A stretch of 64,000 nt of DNA, taken from Prado023 sp963700395. Its GTDB lineage: Bacteria > Actinomycetota > Actinomycetes > S36-B12 > CAIYMF01. The stretch covers positions 301,288 through 365,287 of the forward strand of contig CAVOXI010000002.1 of NCBI GenBank assembly GCA_963700395.1, in the 5' to 3' direction. The notes under the pieces were generated by a model. The model was given only the letters and a program-made list of their open reading frames with translations. It ran no database searches and was not told the origin of the DNA. The translations under genes and the position numbers were made by a program. This document shows positions 17,203 through 26,012 of this stretch, piece by piece (position 1 is the stretch's first letter; each line of letters begins with the position of its first letter).

Positions 17203-18012
17203 TTACCGCGGGCGCGGCACGTGAGCGCGACAGAATTCGCGGATGGCGTCGTTCACGCGCTCGGGTCGCTCGAGATTGCTCGTGTGGCCTGCGCCCTCGA
17301 TCACGACGAGTTCCGTGTCCGGGATCGCATCCTGGAACTGCTGGGCGACGGTGAGCGGTGAGCGTGCATCCACCTGTCCCCAGATCAGCAGGGTGGGCAC
17401 GGCTATGTGGGGCAGTAGGTCGCTCAGGTCGGCCTCGGCCATGATGGCCAGCCGGCTCCGGAACGTGTCGGGCCGGACGTCGGCGGCGATGGCGGCCAGC
17501 AGTGGCACGAACTCCGGTGGCGGATCGGCGGCGAAGAGCCCGGGAAGCGTGGGGTCGAAGTGCTCACGCGGCGCGGCGAGCATCTGCCGGGCGCCGGCAA
17601 CGCGCGCTGCCACCTCGTCCGCGGGCAGCGATCCCTTCCAGCCGGCGTAGGTGTCGATCATGATCAGGGTCGCAACGAGCGCCGGATGGCGACGGTAGAG
17701 CTCGAGCACCACGGTGCCACCCCAGGACAGGCCGGCGACGTGCGCCGGCTCGAGCCCGATCGTGTGGATCACCGCCGCGAGCGCGTCGGCAAAGCCTGCC
17801 AGCTCGAAGCCCTCCGGCGGGTCGGAGGACCGGCCAGCCCCCGGCTCGTCCCATGCCACAACCGTGAACTCGTCGGCCAGACCGGCAAGTTGCGGTTGCC
17901 ACATGCGGCTGTCCGAGGCAGCACCGTGGACAAGGACCAGCGGCGGCCCGTTACCGGCGCGCTCGTAGGCGATCTCGAGCCCGCCCGCCCTCACCGACTC
18001 CACGAGCGACAT
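17203..18012 (-). CDS. Alpha/beta hydrolase
   Basis: 269 residues from the ATG at 18012 (MSLVESVRAGGLEIAYERAG); the open frame extends 43 codons further but without a typical start. The catalytic triad is complete: nucleophile in GLSWGGT, aspartate in LLIWGQVDARSP, histidine in EGAGHTSNLERP. The oxyanion-hole motif LVHGAASD is present. The closest fold group is the 3-oxoadipate enol-lactonase/epoxide hydrolase-like esterases, but the substrate is unknown. It is convergent with the gamma-glutamyltransferase gene 110 bp away. Confidence 0.88.
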   Translation of the reverse strand: MSLVESVRAGGLEIAYERAGNGPPLVLVHGAASDSRMWQPQLAGLADEFTVVAWDEPGAGRSSDPPEGFELAGFADALAAVIHTIGLEPAHVAGLSWGGTVVLELYRRHPALVATLIMIDTYAGWKGSLPADEVAARVAGARQMLAAPREHFDPTLPGLFAADPPPEFVPLLAAIAADVRPDTFRSRLAIMAEADLSDLLPHIAVPTLLIWGQVDARSPLTVAQQFQDAIPDTELVVIEGAGHTSNLERPERVNDAIREFCRAHVPRPR

Positions 18013-18183
18013 GCTCGAGCCCAGGACACTGCTCCCACAAGGAGTTGAGCAGGAGGCGAGGGGGGCAATGAGGACTCGGACGATGCCCCAGGACGTCGCC
18101 GCGAGCGCGAGCACCCCTGTGTGAAGCGGCGCGGGGAGCATTCACGCCTGCGACAGGGTGCGTGGCCAGGTCCTCACGAGGGA

Positions 18184-18220
18184 AGCGGCCCGGGTCCTCC
18201 CCTGCGGGACCCGGGCCGCT
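18184..18220. terminator. GC-rich hairpin terminator
   Basis: A perfect 14-bp stem AGCGGCCCGGGTCC / GGACCCGGGCCGCT with a 9-base loop. It lies between the TetR gene (leftward) and the hydrolase gene, so it probably ends leftward transcription from the TetR side. Confidence 0.65.
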
Positions 18221-18736
18221 CGTCTATGTGGCCGGCCAGTACCGGGCGATGACCATGAAGTCGATGGTCGCGGTGCCGGCCGTATTGATTACGAACTATA
18301 ATAACGAGTGAATGGGTACCCTCGCCCTCGTCCGAGTCGGCCTAGCCGGGCCAGCGATCATGGTTGTCGCTCTCTCCTGGTTGGGATCGGACCGGTTGCC
18401 CGGATGGGCCACGCGCCCACGACTGTGGTTCGGGCGTGACCACACCGCAGCCGTCAGCTCGAGAATTCGTAATGATTACGACCACTTCATGCCCGAGTGG
18501 AGAAGGATGCAAACTCGATCCGGTTAGCTGGTGTTGTGATCCGTACCACCTGGCCTCGCACCGCGCCGTGCCAGGCAGCAGTTGTGTACAGCCCAGGAGA
18601 CTCCGCGGGCTCACCGCTCGATGGACGACGGCCTCAACAGCTCAGGTCAGGTCGCCATGGTGTTGCGCCTGGCCCGCCTGGTCCACCTACTCCTTGCACC
18701 TTCGGCGGCACCACGTCCGATGCCGATTCGCGCGTC
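18221..18736. other. Gene-free region with AT-rich patches
   Basis: No convincing gene. The stretch is unusual for its AT-rich patches, including TATAAT at 18297-18302 and the shared word TGATTACGA at 18286-18294 and again inside the palindrome at 18467-18481. A 71-codon frame from 18312 lacks a ribosome binding site and homology and is not accepted. Confidence 0.5.
18467..18481. promoter_or_regulatory. 15-bp palindrome, operator-like
   Basis: TCGTAATGATTACGA is a perfect palindrome around a central G. It lies 256 bp past the stop of the TetR gene. Size and symmetry fit a TetR-type operator; the word TGATTACGA recurs 187 bp upstream. Confidence 0.5.
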
Positions 18737-19378
18737 TCAGTGCGACGCCGCGGTGATCGTCCCGGATCCGTCGCCCGTGTCCGCCGATAGGGCCCGGGTC
18801 GGGGCTCGCGGGCTGACCGGCTGTGGATCCGCAGCGAGCACCAGCACCTCGATCGAGAGCTGCAGCGACTGGTACCACTCAGCGCTGTCCTGAGGCCCGG
18901 AGTCCAACCAATGGAGCAAGGACCCAATGGTCATGTACCGGAACAGGTGGCCCAGTTCGCGATCGGGAAGGCGATACGACTCCCCGCCCTGAACGCGGAT
19001 GGTGGCGATCATCTCCTCCATGCGGTCGAGCCCCGGCTCGAGGAATCCACGACCAACTTGGCTCAACCGGTAACGCCAGATCTCTCGAGGCCCTGGTTCC
19101 CCGGTCAACACGGCGAACGCCTCGTCGACGTAGCGCAGGAGCTCGACGCGCAACCCCCCTGAACCGACACGTGCCCTCGCCGGCACATCGACGTAGCCAT
19201 CGAAGTCATCCAGCAGGTCTGTCACCGCCGAGTAGGTGTAGGTGAGGGTGGACAGCGGAACCCCCAACTCCCTGGCCACATCCCGCAATGACACGTTCTC
19301 AAACCGGCGCTCCGCCAGCAGGCGCAGGGCCACCTCCCGCGCCTGCGCTCGACGCTCATCCGCAGAGACCAGACCCAT
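18737..19378 (-). CDS. TetR-family transcriptional regulator
   Basis: 213 residues. The N-terminal helix-turn-helix is clear: ALRLLAERRFENVSLRDVAR, then ELGVPLSTLTYTYSAVTDLL, with the unusual TYTY in place of the common YYHF/YYYF. Residues about 60-190 form the helical ligand-binding and dimerisation domain (RYVDEAFAVLTGEPGPREIW; HWLDSGPQDSAEWYQ). The last 20 residues are a disordered tail. The gene has about 350 bp of upstream sequence and no divergent partner directly adjacent, so its target is unclear; the palindrome at 18467 on its 3' side is one candidate site. Confidence 0.87.
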   Translation of the reverse strand: MGLVSADERRAQAREVALRLLAERRFENVSLRDVARELGVPLSTLTYTYSAVTDLLDDFDGYVDVPARARVGSGGLRVELLRYVDEAFAVLTGEPGPREIWRYRLSQVGRGFLEPGLDRMEEMIATIRVQGGESYRLPDRELGHLFRYMTIGSLLHWLDSGPQDSAEWYQSLQLSIEVLVLAADPQPVSPRAPTRALSADTGDGSGTITAASH

Positions 19379-19631
19379 CTCCAGAGACTATCGCCGGCCG
19401 GTGGAGCATTCCGGCAGTTCGGGAGGGGCGGCCGGCGTCCGCCTGATCTCCAGCATCCCCCTGGATCTGCTGGTGATGGCCGCCGATCCCGCAGGCGGCG
19501 GCAGGGAGCCATTCCGACGAGGGACACGACTGCTCAGGGACAGGCGGTGCAGTGGATCGGCTTGTCTGGTGGGCACCTGGCAGGACCTCTTCGCGCGGCC
19601 TTCGTGCCCTCGGGATCCCGCGCCAACTTGC

Positions 19632-19647
19632 CGTGACCCGGATCACG
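19632..19647. promoter_or_regulatory. CRP/GlxR-like palindrome
   Basis: CGTGACCCGGATCACG has the GTGA-N6-TCAC form of CRP-family sites and lies 81 bp before the sigma-factor-like gene at 19728. A nearly identical site occurs at 23516. The rest of the 349-bp gap (19379-19727) holds nothing recognisable. Confidence 0.45.
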
Positions 19648-19727
19648 ATGCTGGGCCGCCAGTTGAGGGTATACACCGGTGACAGCTCGGGTCGCCAGCG
19701 CCCGAGCACGGACCAGGGAGGGGCCCG

Positions 19728-20039
19728 GTGAACCACACCACGCACGGGAGTCCTAGGCCGGTGTCCGCCGCTGATCGGATGTGGGTCGCGAACCTCCACG
19801 CTCGGCACGGGGATCTGATCGCCCGCTACGTGCACCGCCGCACCGAATCCCCGCAGGACGCTGAGCGGGTTCTGGATGCGGTGTTCCGGGCTGCTGTGGA
19901 CCAACGTGACACCCTCCCTACGCATGCGTTGCCGTGGTTGATCGCCACTGCCCGCGGTGAATGCGCCCAAACCCTTCGTCGTGGGCCGGCATCAAGCCGG
20001 GCTCCGATTGCGCCGGTGATGCCGCTGCGTAGCGCGTAG
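19728..20039 (+). CDS. Truncated ECF sigma factor-like protein (region 2 only)
   Basis: 103 residues starting at GTG after GGGAGGGG. Residues about 20-80 resemble sigma-70 region 2 of ECF factors: LHARHGDLIARYVHRRTESP, DAERVLDAVFRAAVD and ALPWLIATARGECAQTL, the last matching the WL-x-x-IAR-N helix of region 2.4. The protein ends shortly afterwards, and region 4, needed for -35 recognition, is not found in any frame of the following 265 bp. It may be a pseudogene, or a short decoy that binds core RNA polymerase. There is no anti-sigma factor nearby. Confidence 0.6.
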   Translation: MNHTTHGSPRPVSAADRMWVANLHARHGDLIARYVHRRTESPQDAERVLDAVFRAAVDQRDTLPTHALPWLIATARGECAQTLRRGPASSRAPIAPVMPLRSA

Positions 20040-20305
20040 GCGGTGAGTGACTCGGCACTCAGCCCCCAACTGACGCGGTCACGAACAGCCAAACAAGCAC
20101 CGCGACCAGCCCGACGATTCGACTCTTCGAGTTGCCGTCACAGCAGCGGCCGGGGCCGCGATCGGGTGGTGGCCGGCGTTCACACCCGGGGCCTATGGCG
20201 TGATTCTCTTCGAAGCCTCGACTAGCGTGCCGCCTGAGGCCAGCGAACGCGTTCCCGTCACCGAGGCGCCGAACAGGCTGCGCCCACCGACAACGAGGGA
20301 GTGAG

Positions 20306-20644
20306 ATGACCACAGTCCACGAGGGCGGCTCGCCCCTCATCAGCACGATCGCCACCATGACCCGGGCATCCCGGGACAACGCCCACCTGCCCGACCGCGA
20401 GGTGATGCTCATCCGGCTCGCGTGCCTCATCGCCTCCGATGCCTCGGAGTCGTCCTACCTGTACAACCTCGCGGGGACCGATGGGCCGGCCCTGAGCGTC
20501 GAGGAGGTGGAGGCTGTGCTGGTGGCTGCCGCCCCCCTGACCGGCACCGCGCGCGTGGTCACGGCCGCCGAGCGCATCTCGTCTGCCATGGACTACCCCA
20601 TCTCAGTCCACGACCTGTTCGCCGCCGGCCCGCTGCTCGACTGA
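20306..20644 (+). CDS. Carboxymuconolactone decarboxylase-like small protein
   Basis: 112 residues, all helical in appearance, starting at an ATG with GAGGGAGTGAG in front. MLIRLACLIASDASESSYLY, the EEVEAVLVAAAPLTGTARVV helix and a C-terminal helix fit the CMD/AhpD fold. The redox Cys-x-x-Cys of AhpD is missing, which places it with the non-peroxidase CMD relatives often found beside universal-stress or hypoxia genes. No enzymatic residues can be assigned. Monocistronic. Confidence 0.75.
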   Translation: MTTVHEGGSPLISTIATMTRASRDNAHLPDREVMLIRLACLIASDASESSYLYNLAGTDGPALSVEEVEAVLVAAAPLTGTARVVTAAERISSAMDYPISVHDLFAAGPLLD

Positions 20645-20770
20645 CTCAGCCCGAATCCACCTGCAGGGTTGGGGTACGTGGGCGGCGTGGCGTAGGGCGG
20701 AGTCTCTCCTCTGGTGGGCAGGTAGTGGCGTCAACGAGCTGCCCCCTGAGATGAGAGTGATTCCGCGGTC

Positions 20771-21774
20771 TCAGGCTGGGCTGGTCGGGGTTGGCAGGGC
20801 TGCGGCCAGGCGGTCGCGGGCGACCTGCACGGTCGCAGCCGACACCCCCAGCGACTCCGGGTCGGCCGGGATCGGCGACGTGCCGGCCCGCAGCGCGAGG
20901 TCAGCGGCCACCGCCCGCCGGAGCTGGGCAACGGACTCGGCGAGCTCCTGCGCGGTCGCTCCGCGCACCTCGTCCGGCGGCTCAGCGACCAGGTCGGCCA
21001 GCCCGGCCTCGACCTTGTCGAGGGTCAGCTGCGCGCTGTCCCAGTGGACGGACAGCGCAGAGGCCGCCGCAGTCGGGTTGACCATCGTCGGCACCAGGGT
21101 GTCGAGCAGCCAGCGGGCCTGGTCTCGCTGCGCCTCCAACGATTCGTCCCAGCGGCGGCGGCGCGAACGAGCCGCGACGAACCACCAGATCCCCCCCGCC
21201 GCGGCGGCCAGCGGGACCAACCACAACCACCACGGCGTTCCGGAGTCAGCGGCATCGGGCTGGGCGCTCTCGGTCGGGCTGGGCGACGCGGACTCGGCGG
21301 CGACGAGGTCTGCGTGGGAGTCGGGGTCTGCTCGGGGGTGGTCTGCTCAGCTGGAGGCTCGGACTCGGTGGGTTCGGACTCGGTTGGCTCGGCTTCAGTC
21401 GGGTCCTCGGCAGGCTCGGTCCGATCGGGGGCGTTCGTGGCGGGAGGAGGTAGCGCGATGGCAGTGTCGGTCGCGGTCGGCTCGGCTTCGGGGGTGGTCT
21501 CCTCGGCTTCGGGGGTGGTCTCCTCGGCTGGAGGCGGCTCCTGGGTCGGCGTTCCGGCGGGCACCTCGCTCTGGTTGGGGGTCCTTGTCTGGGTGGGCGA
21601 GGGCGACTCGGGGGTGCGCGTGGGCGACGGTGACAACGCGGGCAGCGTGCGCGTGGGGGCGGCGCCACCGCTGGCAGGCGGTGCGGTCGGCAAGCCGACC
21701 TCCGGGGCGCCACCGCACCCGGCGATCAGCGCCAGGCCGACCAAGGCCGCGGCGGCAAAGGCTCTGGGGTGCAT
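20771..21774 (-). CDS. Lipoprotein with Thr/Pro/Glu-rich linker and membrane helix, frameshifted
   Basis: About 334 residues if repaired. It begins MHPRAFAAAALVGLALIAGC, with lipobox LIAGC (lipidated cysteine near residue 20). Residues about 25-165 are a long Pro/Thr/Glu/Ser linker with repeats such as ETTPEAE and EPTESEP. Near 21290 the frame changes; the continuing frame has ASPSPTESAQPDAADSG, a hydrophobic helix WWLWLVPLAAAAGGIWWFVA, a basic stop-transfer segment RSRRRRW and a soluble helical domain of about 110 residues. The C-terminal half therefore faces the cytoplasm. No known family. The frameshift needs one base added, so either a sequence error or a real break is possible. Confidence 0.65.
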
Positions 21775-22090
21775 GGACCCTCCCGGTTCGACAGCCTGCA
21801 GACCACTGGTTTCCGGAGCCTACCTGCGCTCGTGGACAAGGTCCGTGTCACCGCGCCGAGGAGGTCTCGGACGAGGCCGCCCACTCGGGCGTCACGGGAT
21901 CGCCGGCACCAGCAAGACCAACGCCCACCAGGAACGCCTGCCCGAGAGGTCGCTACGGGAGATGCCGGATGTGGTCAAGTGGCGGGTGAGCCGGTCACGG
22001 CAGGCCGCGGGAGCCTGGTGAAGGGGTTGGACGGTGGCATGCGTCCCACCAGCGCTCCAGCGGCCCGCGCAGGACCTTGCTCGCCGTTCG

Positions 22091-22987
22091 TCAGTACTTG
22101 GCCAGTTCGCGTCGTTGCTTCCGGCGCTCTCCTCTGCTCAGTTCGGGCAACGTGTTCGGGTCGACGTAGCCGAAGAAGTCGTTCTTGAACATGGCATAGG
22201 GCGCGAAGGCCAGCGGGTTGTAGACCCGACGCAGGACCTTGCCCGGGAGCATGGTGTTGTCGAATACGCCGTAGTCCGAGCTGAGGATCTCGTAGGTCGG
22301 GATCTCCCCGAGCGCGTCGACCTTCGATGACACGAGTGCCAGCTTCGCCCCTTCGACGCCTTCCAGCGTGCCCTCCCGTTGCGCGAGCAGTGTGACCTGC
22401 CGCACGAACTGGGGCAGGTGCGCGAACATCGAGCCGCCCGCTGCCATCGAGTACTTGAACAGGAAGGATGTCAACGCCGCCGCGGGCCGGCCCTCGAGAT
22501 CGAGGACCTCCCGGGTGCCCCACATCGGCTTGGGGGTGACCTCCGCGTGGGCGTCACCCTCGATGTGCAAGATCTCCACCCCGTGGCGCACCACGCTGCC
22601 GATCACGCGAGCCCCGTCACGTTCCAGGCTGATGTGGTCGGCCATCTTCTTCGGGAACCCCACTCCTTCCCTGCCCAAGACCATCGCCAAGTCGTCATCG
22701 ACCGGCATCGCCAAGCAGTACAGCCCCTGCTCGCCGCGGTACTCCGCCCCCACGAACAACGCACCCTCGTTGTAGTCGACCCCGAAGTTGGTCTCGGGAT
22801 AGTGAGCCACGAACGCGCCAACCACGGGATCTCTCGGCACCTGCAGTGGCTTCGGAAGCACCGCCGCTGCCACCGTCGGCTCCGTGCGTGCCACCACCCT
22901 CACCATCTCCGCGCCGGTGAACCGGGCCAGGAATGCTCCGGTCCGGCGCCAGCGGGCCAACTCGCTTGCCGCATGTACGTACTGCAT
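22091..22987 (-). CDS. Acetoacetate decarboxylase (ADC) family protein
   Basis: 298 residues from an ATG at 22987 (MQYVHAASELARWRRTGAFL) with an AGGAGG site eight bases away. The central GREGVGFPKKMADHISLERD matches the active-site lysine segment of the ADC fold (lysine in FPKK). NFGVDYNEGALFVGAEYRGE and the C-terminal FDNTMLPGKVLRRVYNP are also typical. ADC relatives decarboxylate or condense beta-keto acids via a Schiff base; many actinobacterial members have unknown substrates. An 82-bp element in its upstream region is repeated before the hydrolase gene at 25140, hinting at coordinated control of the two. Confidence 0.85.
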   Translation of the reverse strand: MQYVHAASELARWRRTGAFLARFTGAEMVRVVARTEPTVAAAVLPKPLQVPRDPVVGAFVAHYPETNFGVDYNEGALFVGAEYRGEQGLYCLAMPVDDDLAMVLGREGVGFPKKMADHISLERDGARVIGSVVRHGVEILHIEGDAHAEVTPKPMWGTREVLDLEGRPAAALTSFLFKYSMAAGGSMFAHLPQFVRQVTLLAQREGTLEGVEGAKLALVSSKVDALGEIPTYEILSSDYGVFDNTMLPGKVLRRVYNPLAFAPYAMFKNDFFGYVDPNTLPELSRGERRKQRRELAKY

Positions 22988-23108
22988 CACCGTCACCTCC
23001 TCGGAGGACCCACTCCTCCGTCGTGGAGTCCGAGAAGGTGGCCAACTCCCGAGAGGCCCCGTCACCGTCCAGAACCGCTCCAGGGCTGGATCACCCCTCA
23101 GCCCAATC

Positions 23109-23190
23109 CCTGTCTACGCCACCGACGTGGTCAGTCACAACCGCCAGAAGTCCCCAGCCGACGCCTGCCAACGCCGCACCGCTGATTGAC
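23109..23190 (-). repeat. 82-bp repeat, copy A
   Basis: Matches copy B at 26082-26163 without gaps, 63 of 82 positions identical. Its core includes TGTCTAC, AGTCACAAC and GCCAGAAG. It lies 121 bp upstream of the ADC-family start. On the reverse strand it can encode a hydrophobic helix, GVGWGLLAVVTDHVGGVDR. Confidence 0.7.
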
Positions 23191-23515
23191 TTCGGGGGTG
23201 AAAGGTCCGCAGGCAGGCAGCCTTGGGTGCGCGACACGTGGCGGTAGGGGGCAGGTCCACGGAGGCGCCTCAGGCGCGGCTTCCCGCGGCGCCCATCACA
23301 CCCAGCGCAGCACCAGTCGGTGGCCAGCACGGTGAAGCCATCGGTCCCCAACCCCAAAGGGCCCCCTCCAGTGCCGCCAGGCCCGCCCTCAACGCTCGAT
23401 CACTCCTGCCGATGAGCAGCTCAAGCGACTATCTCCGCGTGTCCATCTTCCAGGGATGCTCGGACCAGTTCTGTGGGATCGGACACGGGATTGCGTCAGT
23501 GGCCTGTGACCGGTG

Positions 23516-23531
23516 AGTGACCTGGATCACG
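23516..23531. promoter_or_regulatory. CRP/GlxR-like palindrome, second site
   Basis: GTGACCTGGATCAC differs in one base from the core of the site at 19632. It stands in a gene-poor region, with the nearest start (ADC family) 530 bp away, so it may be an orphan site or belong to a lost gene. Confidence 0.35.
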
Positions 23532-23922
23532 CGGACTTTGCCAGGACCTTCGATTGTGCGGCTGGTCCAGCCCCGGCCCCGAGCTCGAGCACCGAGTCGC
23601 AACGAACGACGACGGCGTCGGAGGGTAGGTCGCAAACGAAGGACACGGGGCCGCGCACTGGAGCTGGGTCAGCAGCAGTGCCATCTCCACGGGAGGCAGC
23701 GAGTCGTATTCCGACTCCTCCACGCCGAAGACGTGACCACGGGATCGATCCCGGCATTGCGTGGAGTTCATGACGGCTGAGGCAGTTCGTGCCTCCAGCG
23801 GGCGAGACCATGTACATCGGCCCGGCGGTCATGCTGCTGCTCGCCCCAGTCGGCACGAACTCAACGGCTTGGGATTTGGACGCGGGCTACCGGCGGAACT
23901 GTGGCGGACCGAGGGGCGTTGG

Positions 23923-24321
23923 TCACATCATGTCGATCAGTACGAAGATCGTGAAGGCGAGCCCAACAATCAGGTTCTGCCACAGAGCCACGGTCGCTGC
24001 CGGACCGGCGCCGCCCCGACTGGCGCGCACAGCCAGCCATGCGCCAAGCCAGTTTGGAACTGCCGCCACCACCGCGTAGGCCAGTGTGAGGGCCCAGCCG
24101 AGCGCACCTTGGCTCGTCCACTTGATGGCATCGTCGTCGGCGCCGAGGAGACTCATGACCCCATAGGCGAGCACGAACATCACTACGATCCACGGCACGT
24201 AGAGCAACTGCACCCAGTACGCAGCAGCGGTCATGGAGCGCCCCGAGTTTGTCGCTGGCTGGGGAACTGCCGGACTGGGTTGCTGAGAGTCCTTAGGGAA
24301 TGTCGGGCTGGACATCTCCAT
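23923..24321 (-). CDS. Three-helix integral membrane protein
   Basis: About 132 residues. GGAGG precedes three possible starts (GTG 24330, ATG 24321, ATG 24315). The N-terminal 30 residues are polar and Pro/Ser/Gln-rich, followed by three hydrophobic helices: YWVQLLYVPWIVVMFVLAYG, LGWALTLAYAVVAAVPNWLG and a final VALWQNLIVGLAFTIFVLI. Small charged loops separate them. No named family is recognised. There is no operon partner; function unknown. Confidence 0.7.
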   Translation of the reverse strand: MEMSSPTFPKDSQQPSPAVPQPATNSGRSMTAAAYWVQLLYVPWIVVMFVLAYGVMSLLGADDDAIKWTSQGALGWALTLAYAVVAAVPNWLGAWLAVRASRGGAGPAATVALWQNLIVGLAFTIFVLIDMM

Positions 24322-25139
24322 CACCTCCACCTTCCAGTTGTCACGCTACGCGCGTGAACATCACCCGACCAGAGCCTTCTGCCCTGCCGGCAGATGCGGG
24401 ACGATCAGCTCCGACTGGGCATACCGGGACGGACGGTAGGCGACGGTATGCCGCGGGTGGTGCGCTGTGTGTCCGTGAGGTTCGGGTCGCGTTCTTCAGG
24501 ATGCACCGGTGGTCCGCCCCGCCCATGCCCCGTACGCGGCGGCTGCGGCGCTCTCGTGACGGTCTACGGTCACCAACCGACTGCTGTCGCCGACAACTGC
24601 CGCGGGGCAGGAACCGACTTCCTGCGAGTTGATCTTCCACAACCGACTCGAAGAGGACTTCCACGATGACCGCTGTCCCCAGTATCGACGGGCGGTCAGC
24701 AGCATGGCGAGGTCACGCCAGCGGGGTTCGACCCTCCAACAGCGCACGGTGCCGATGTGGGGCACTTCGAGGTGGATCACGGTCGGGGCCGAAGGCTGAC
24801 CTTCGGTCGCCTGTCGCGTGGCGCTCGCGTGCGACTTCCGGCCCTTGCGCGAGGCACAACTGGGCGCTTCGCTGGTCATGGAAATGCACGGCATGCTGGT
24901 CGCCCTCAAGACCGGCGTGGAGAGTCAGACCTCGTCAGCCGCGTGACCCGGCGGCGGGTTCGCCCTGCCGTCCTGGTGACGCTCGCCCCAACGCGCACGA
25001 TGGGCGGTGCGATGACCCACATGGTGTCGACTGAGGACGGTTGGCTCCCGGCACGTGTTGAGCACGGCCACACCCCCCATCATCCCGATGCGACCTGCGC
25101 GGTGCGTGTCCGCCGAGAAGGACCGCAGAGCGATGGTCG
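24322..25139. other. Gene-poor region with a possible coding relic
   Basis: No gene supported. One forward frame near 24820-24945 reads ACDFRPLREAQLGASLVMEM, continues for some 20 residues and ends at a stop; it looks protein-like but is preceded by an in-frame TGA and has no start. Probably a 3' relic of an unknown gene. Confidence 0.35.
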
Positions 25140-26012
25140 TCAGTCGCTCAGGAACCTGATGAGGAGGGGATTGACTCGGTCCGCGGACTCGTAGTGCGCC
25201 AGGTGGCCGGCACCGTCGATCTGGTGGTACTCGATGTCCGGTAGCAGGTCGTGCAGCCTGGTCATCGACTCCCGGGGGAGCTTCTGGTCCAGAGATCCGA
25301 AGGCGAGCAGCACCGGGATCCCTAACTCCCGAAGGCGTCGGTAGCAGTCGGTGGCATCGTTCAACGCGTCACCTCTGAGGTTGGCCAGGATGGCCCTGCG
25401 CTTGCCTCGGTAGCGGAACTGCTCGGCGACCTGGGGCTGGAGTACCGCCCTCGCTTGGTTCGACACGACAGCGTCGGAGAGGTCCGACAGCTTGCCGTCA
25501 CCCACAAGGTGCATCAACAGGTCTCCGACTATCGGTGCCACCATGAGCCGGTAGGTCACGCTGCCGGAGCCAGGGAACTCATCGAAGAACGGCGCCAGCA
25601 GGGCGAGCCTGCTGACCGTACCGGGGTTCTCGGCAGCGAAGCAGGCAGCGATGCTCCCGCCTTGAGACGTGCCCACCAGGCCGACCGGGGACGCGATGCC
25701 GAGGGCATCCAGAAGGTCCGCGAGCTGGGTGTTGTAGAAGCGGCGGTCGTATGTCCTCAGGTCGGGCCGGTCCGAGAAGCCGTGCCCGAAGAGGTCGTAG
25801 CGCAGCACGCGGAACCCCGCGTCACACAGCGGCCCGATGGTCCGGTCCCAGGTGACCAACGGTGCAGCATTGCCGTGTATGAGCACGACCGTCCCAGCAT
25901 CCGTTTCGCCCTGAAGTTCGTAGTGCGTGACCCCCGCCGGGAGTTCCACGAAACCGCCGGGAAGTCCGCGTCGGGCCTCAGCCGTCAGATCCCGCTGCTC
26001 CTGGCCGAACAT
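25140..26012 (-). CDS. Alpha/beta hydrolase
   Basis: 290 residues from the ATG at 26012 (MFGQEQRDLTAEARRG), with GGGAGGGAGCGGAG in front; the frame stays open a further 39 codons through the 82-bp repeat but without a good start. Catalytic triad: Ser in GLVGTSQGGSIAA, Asp in LLAFGSLDQKLP, His in DGAGHLAHYES. VVLIHGNAAPLVTWDR is the oxyanion-hole region and YDLFGHGFSDRPD the typical motif before the nucleophile. It resembles C-C bond hydrolases (BphD/MhpC-like) and esterases; substrate unknown. It shares an upstream repeat with the ADC-family gene, so both may act in one pathway on keto-acid-type compounds (inference). Confidence 0.88.
   Translation of the reverse strand: MFGQEQRDLTAEARRGLPGGFVELPAGVTHYELQGETDAGTVVLIHGNAAPLVTWDRTIGPLCDAGFRVLRYDLFGHGFSDRPDLRTYDRRFYNTQLADLLDALGIASPVGLVGTSQGGSIAACFAAENPGTVSRLALLAPFFDEFPGSGSVTYRLMVAPIVGDLLMHLVGDGKLSDLSDAVVSNQARAVLQPQVAEQFRYRGKRRAILANLRGDALNDATDCYRRLRELGIPVLLAFGSLDQKLPRESMTRLHDLLPDIEYHQIDGAGHLAHYESADRVNPLLIRFLSD

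Larger units (their letters stand above)
22988..23922. other. Gene-poor region upstream of the ADC gene
   Basis: About 935 bp with no convincing gene on either strand: frames are short, lack ribosome binding sites and show no motif. It contains one copy of the 82-bp repeat (23109-23190) and a CRP-like palindrome (23516-23531). It may include heavily decayed coding sequence. Confidence 0.5.

Noticed and set aside
18312..18527. 71-codon forward frame between hydrolase and TetR genes
   Set aside because: No ribosome binding site, no motif, and the C-terminus runs through the operator-like palindrome.
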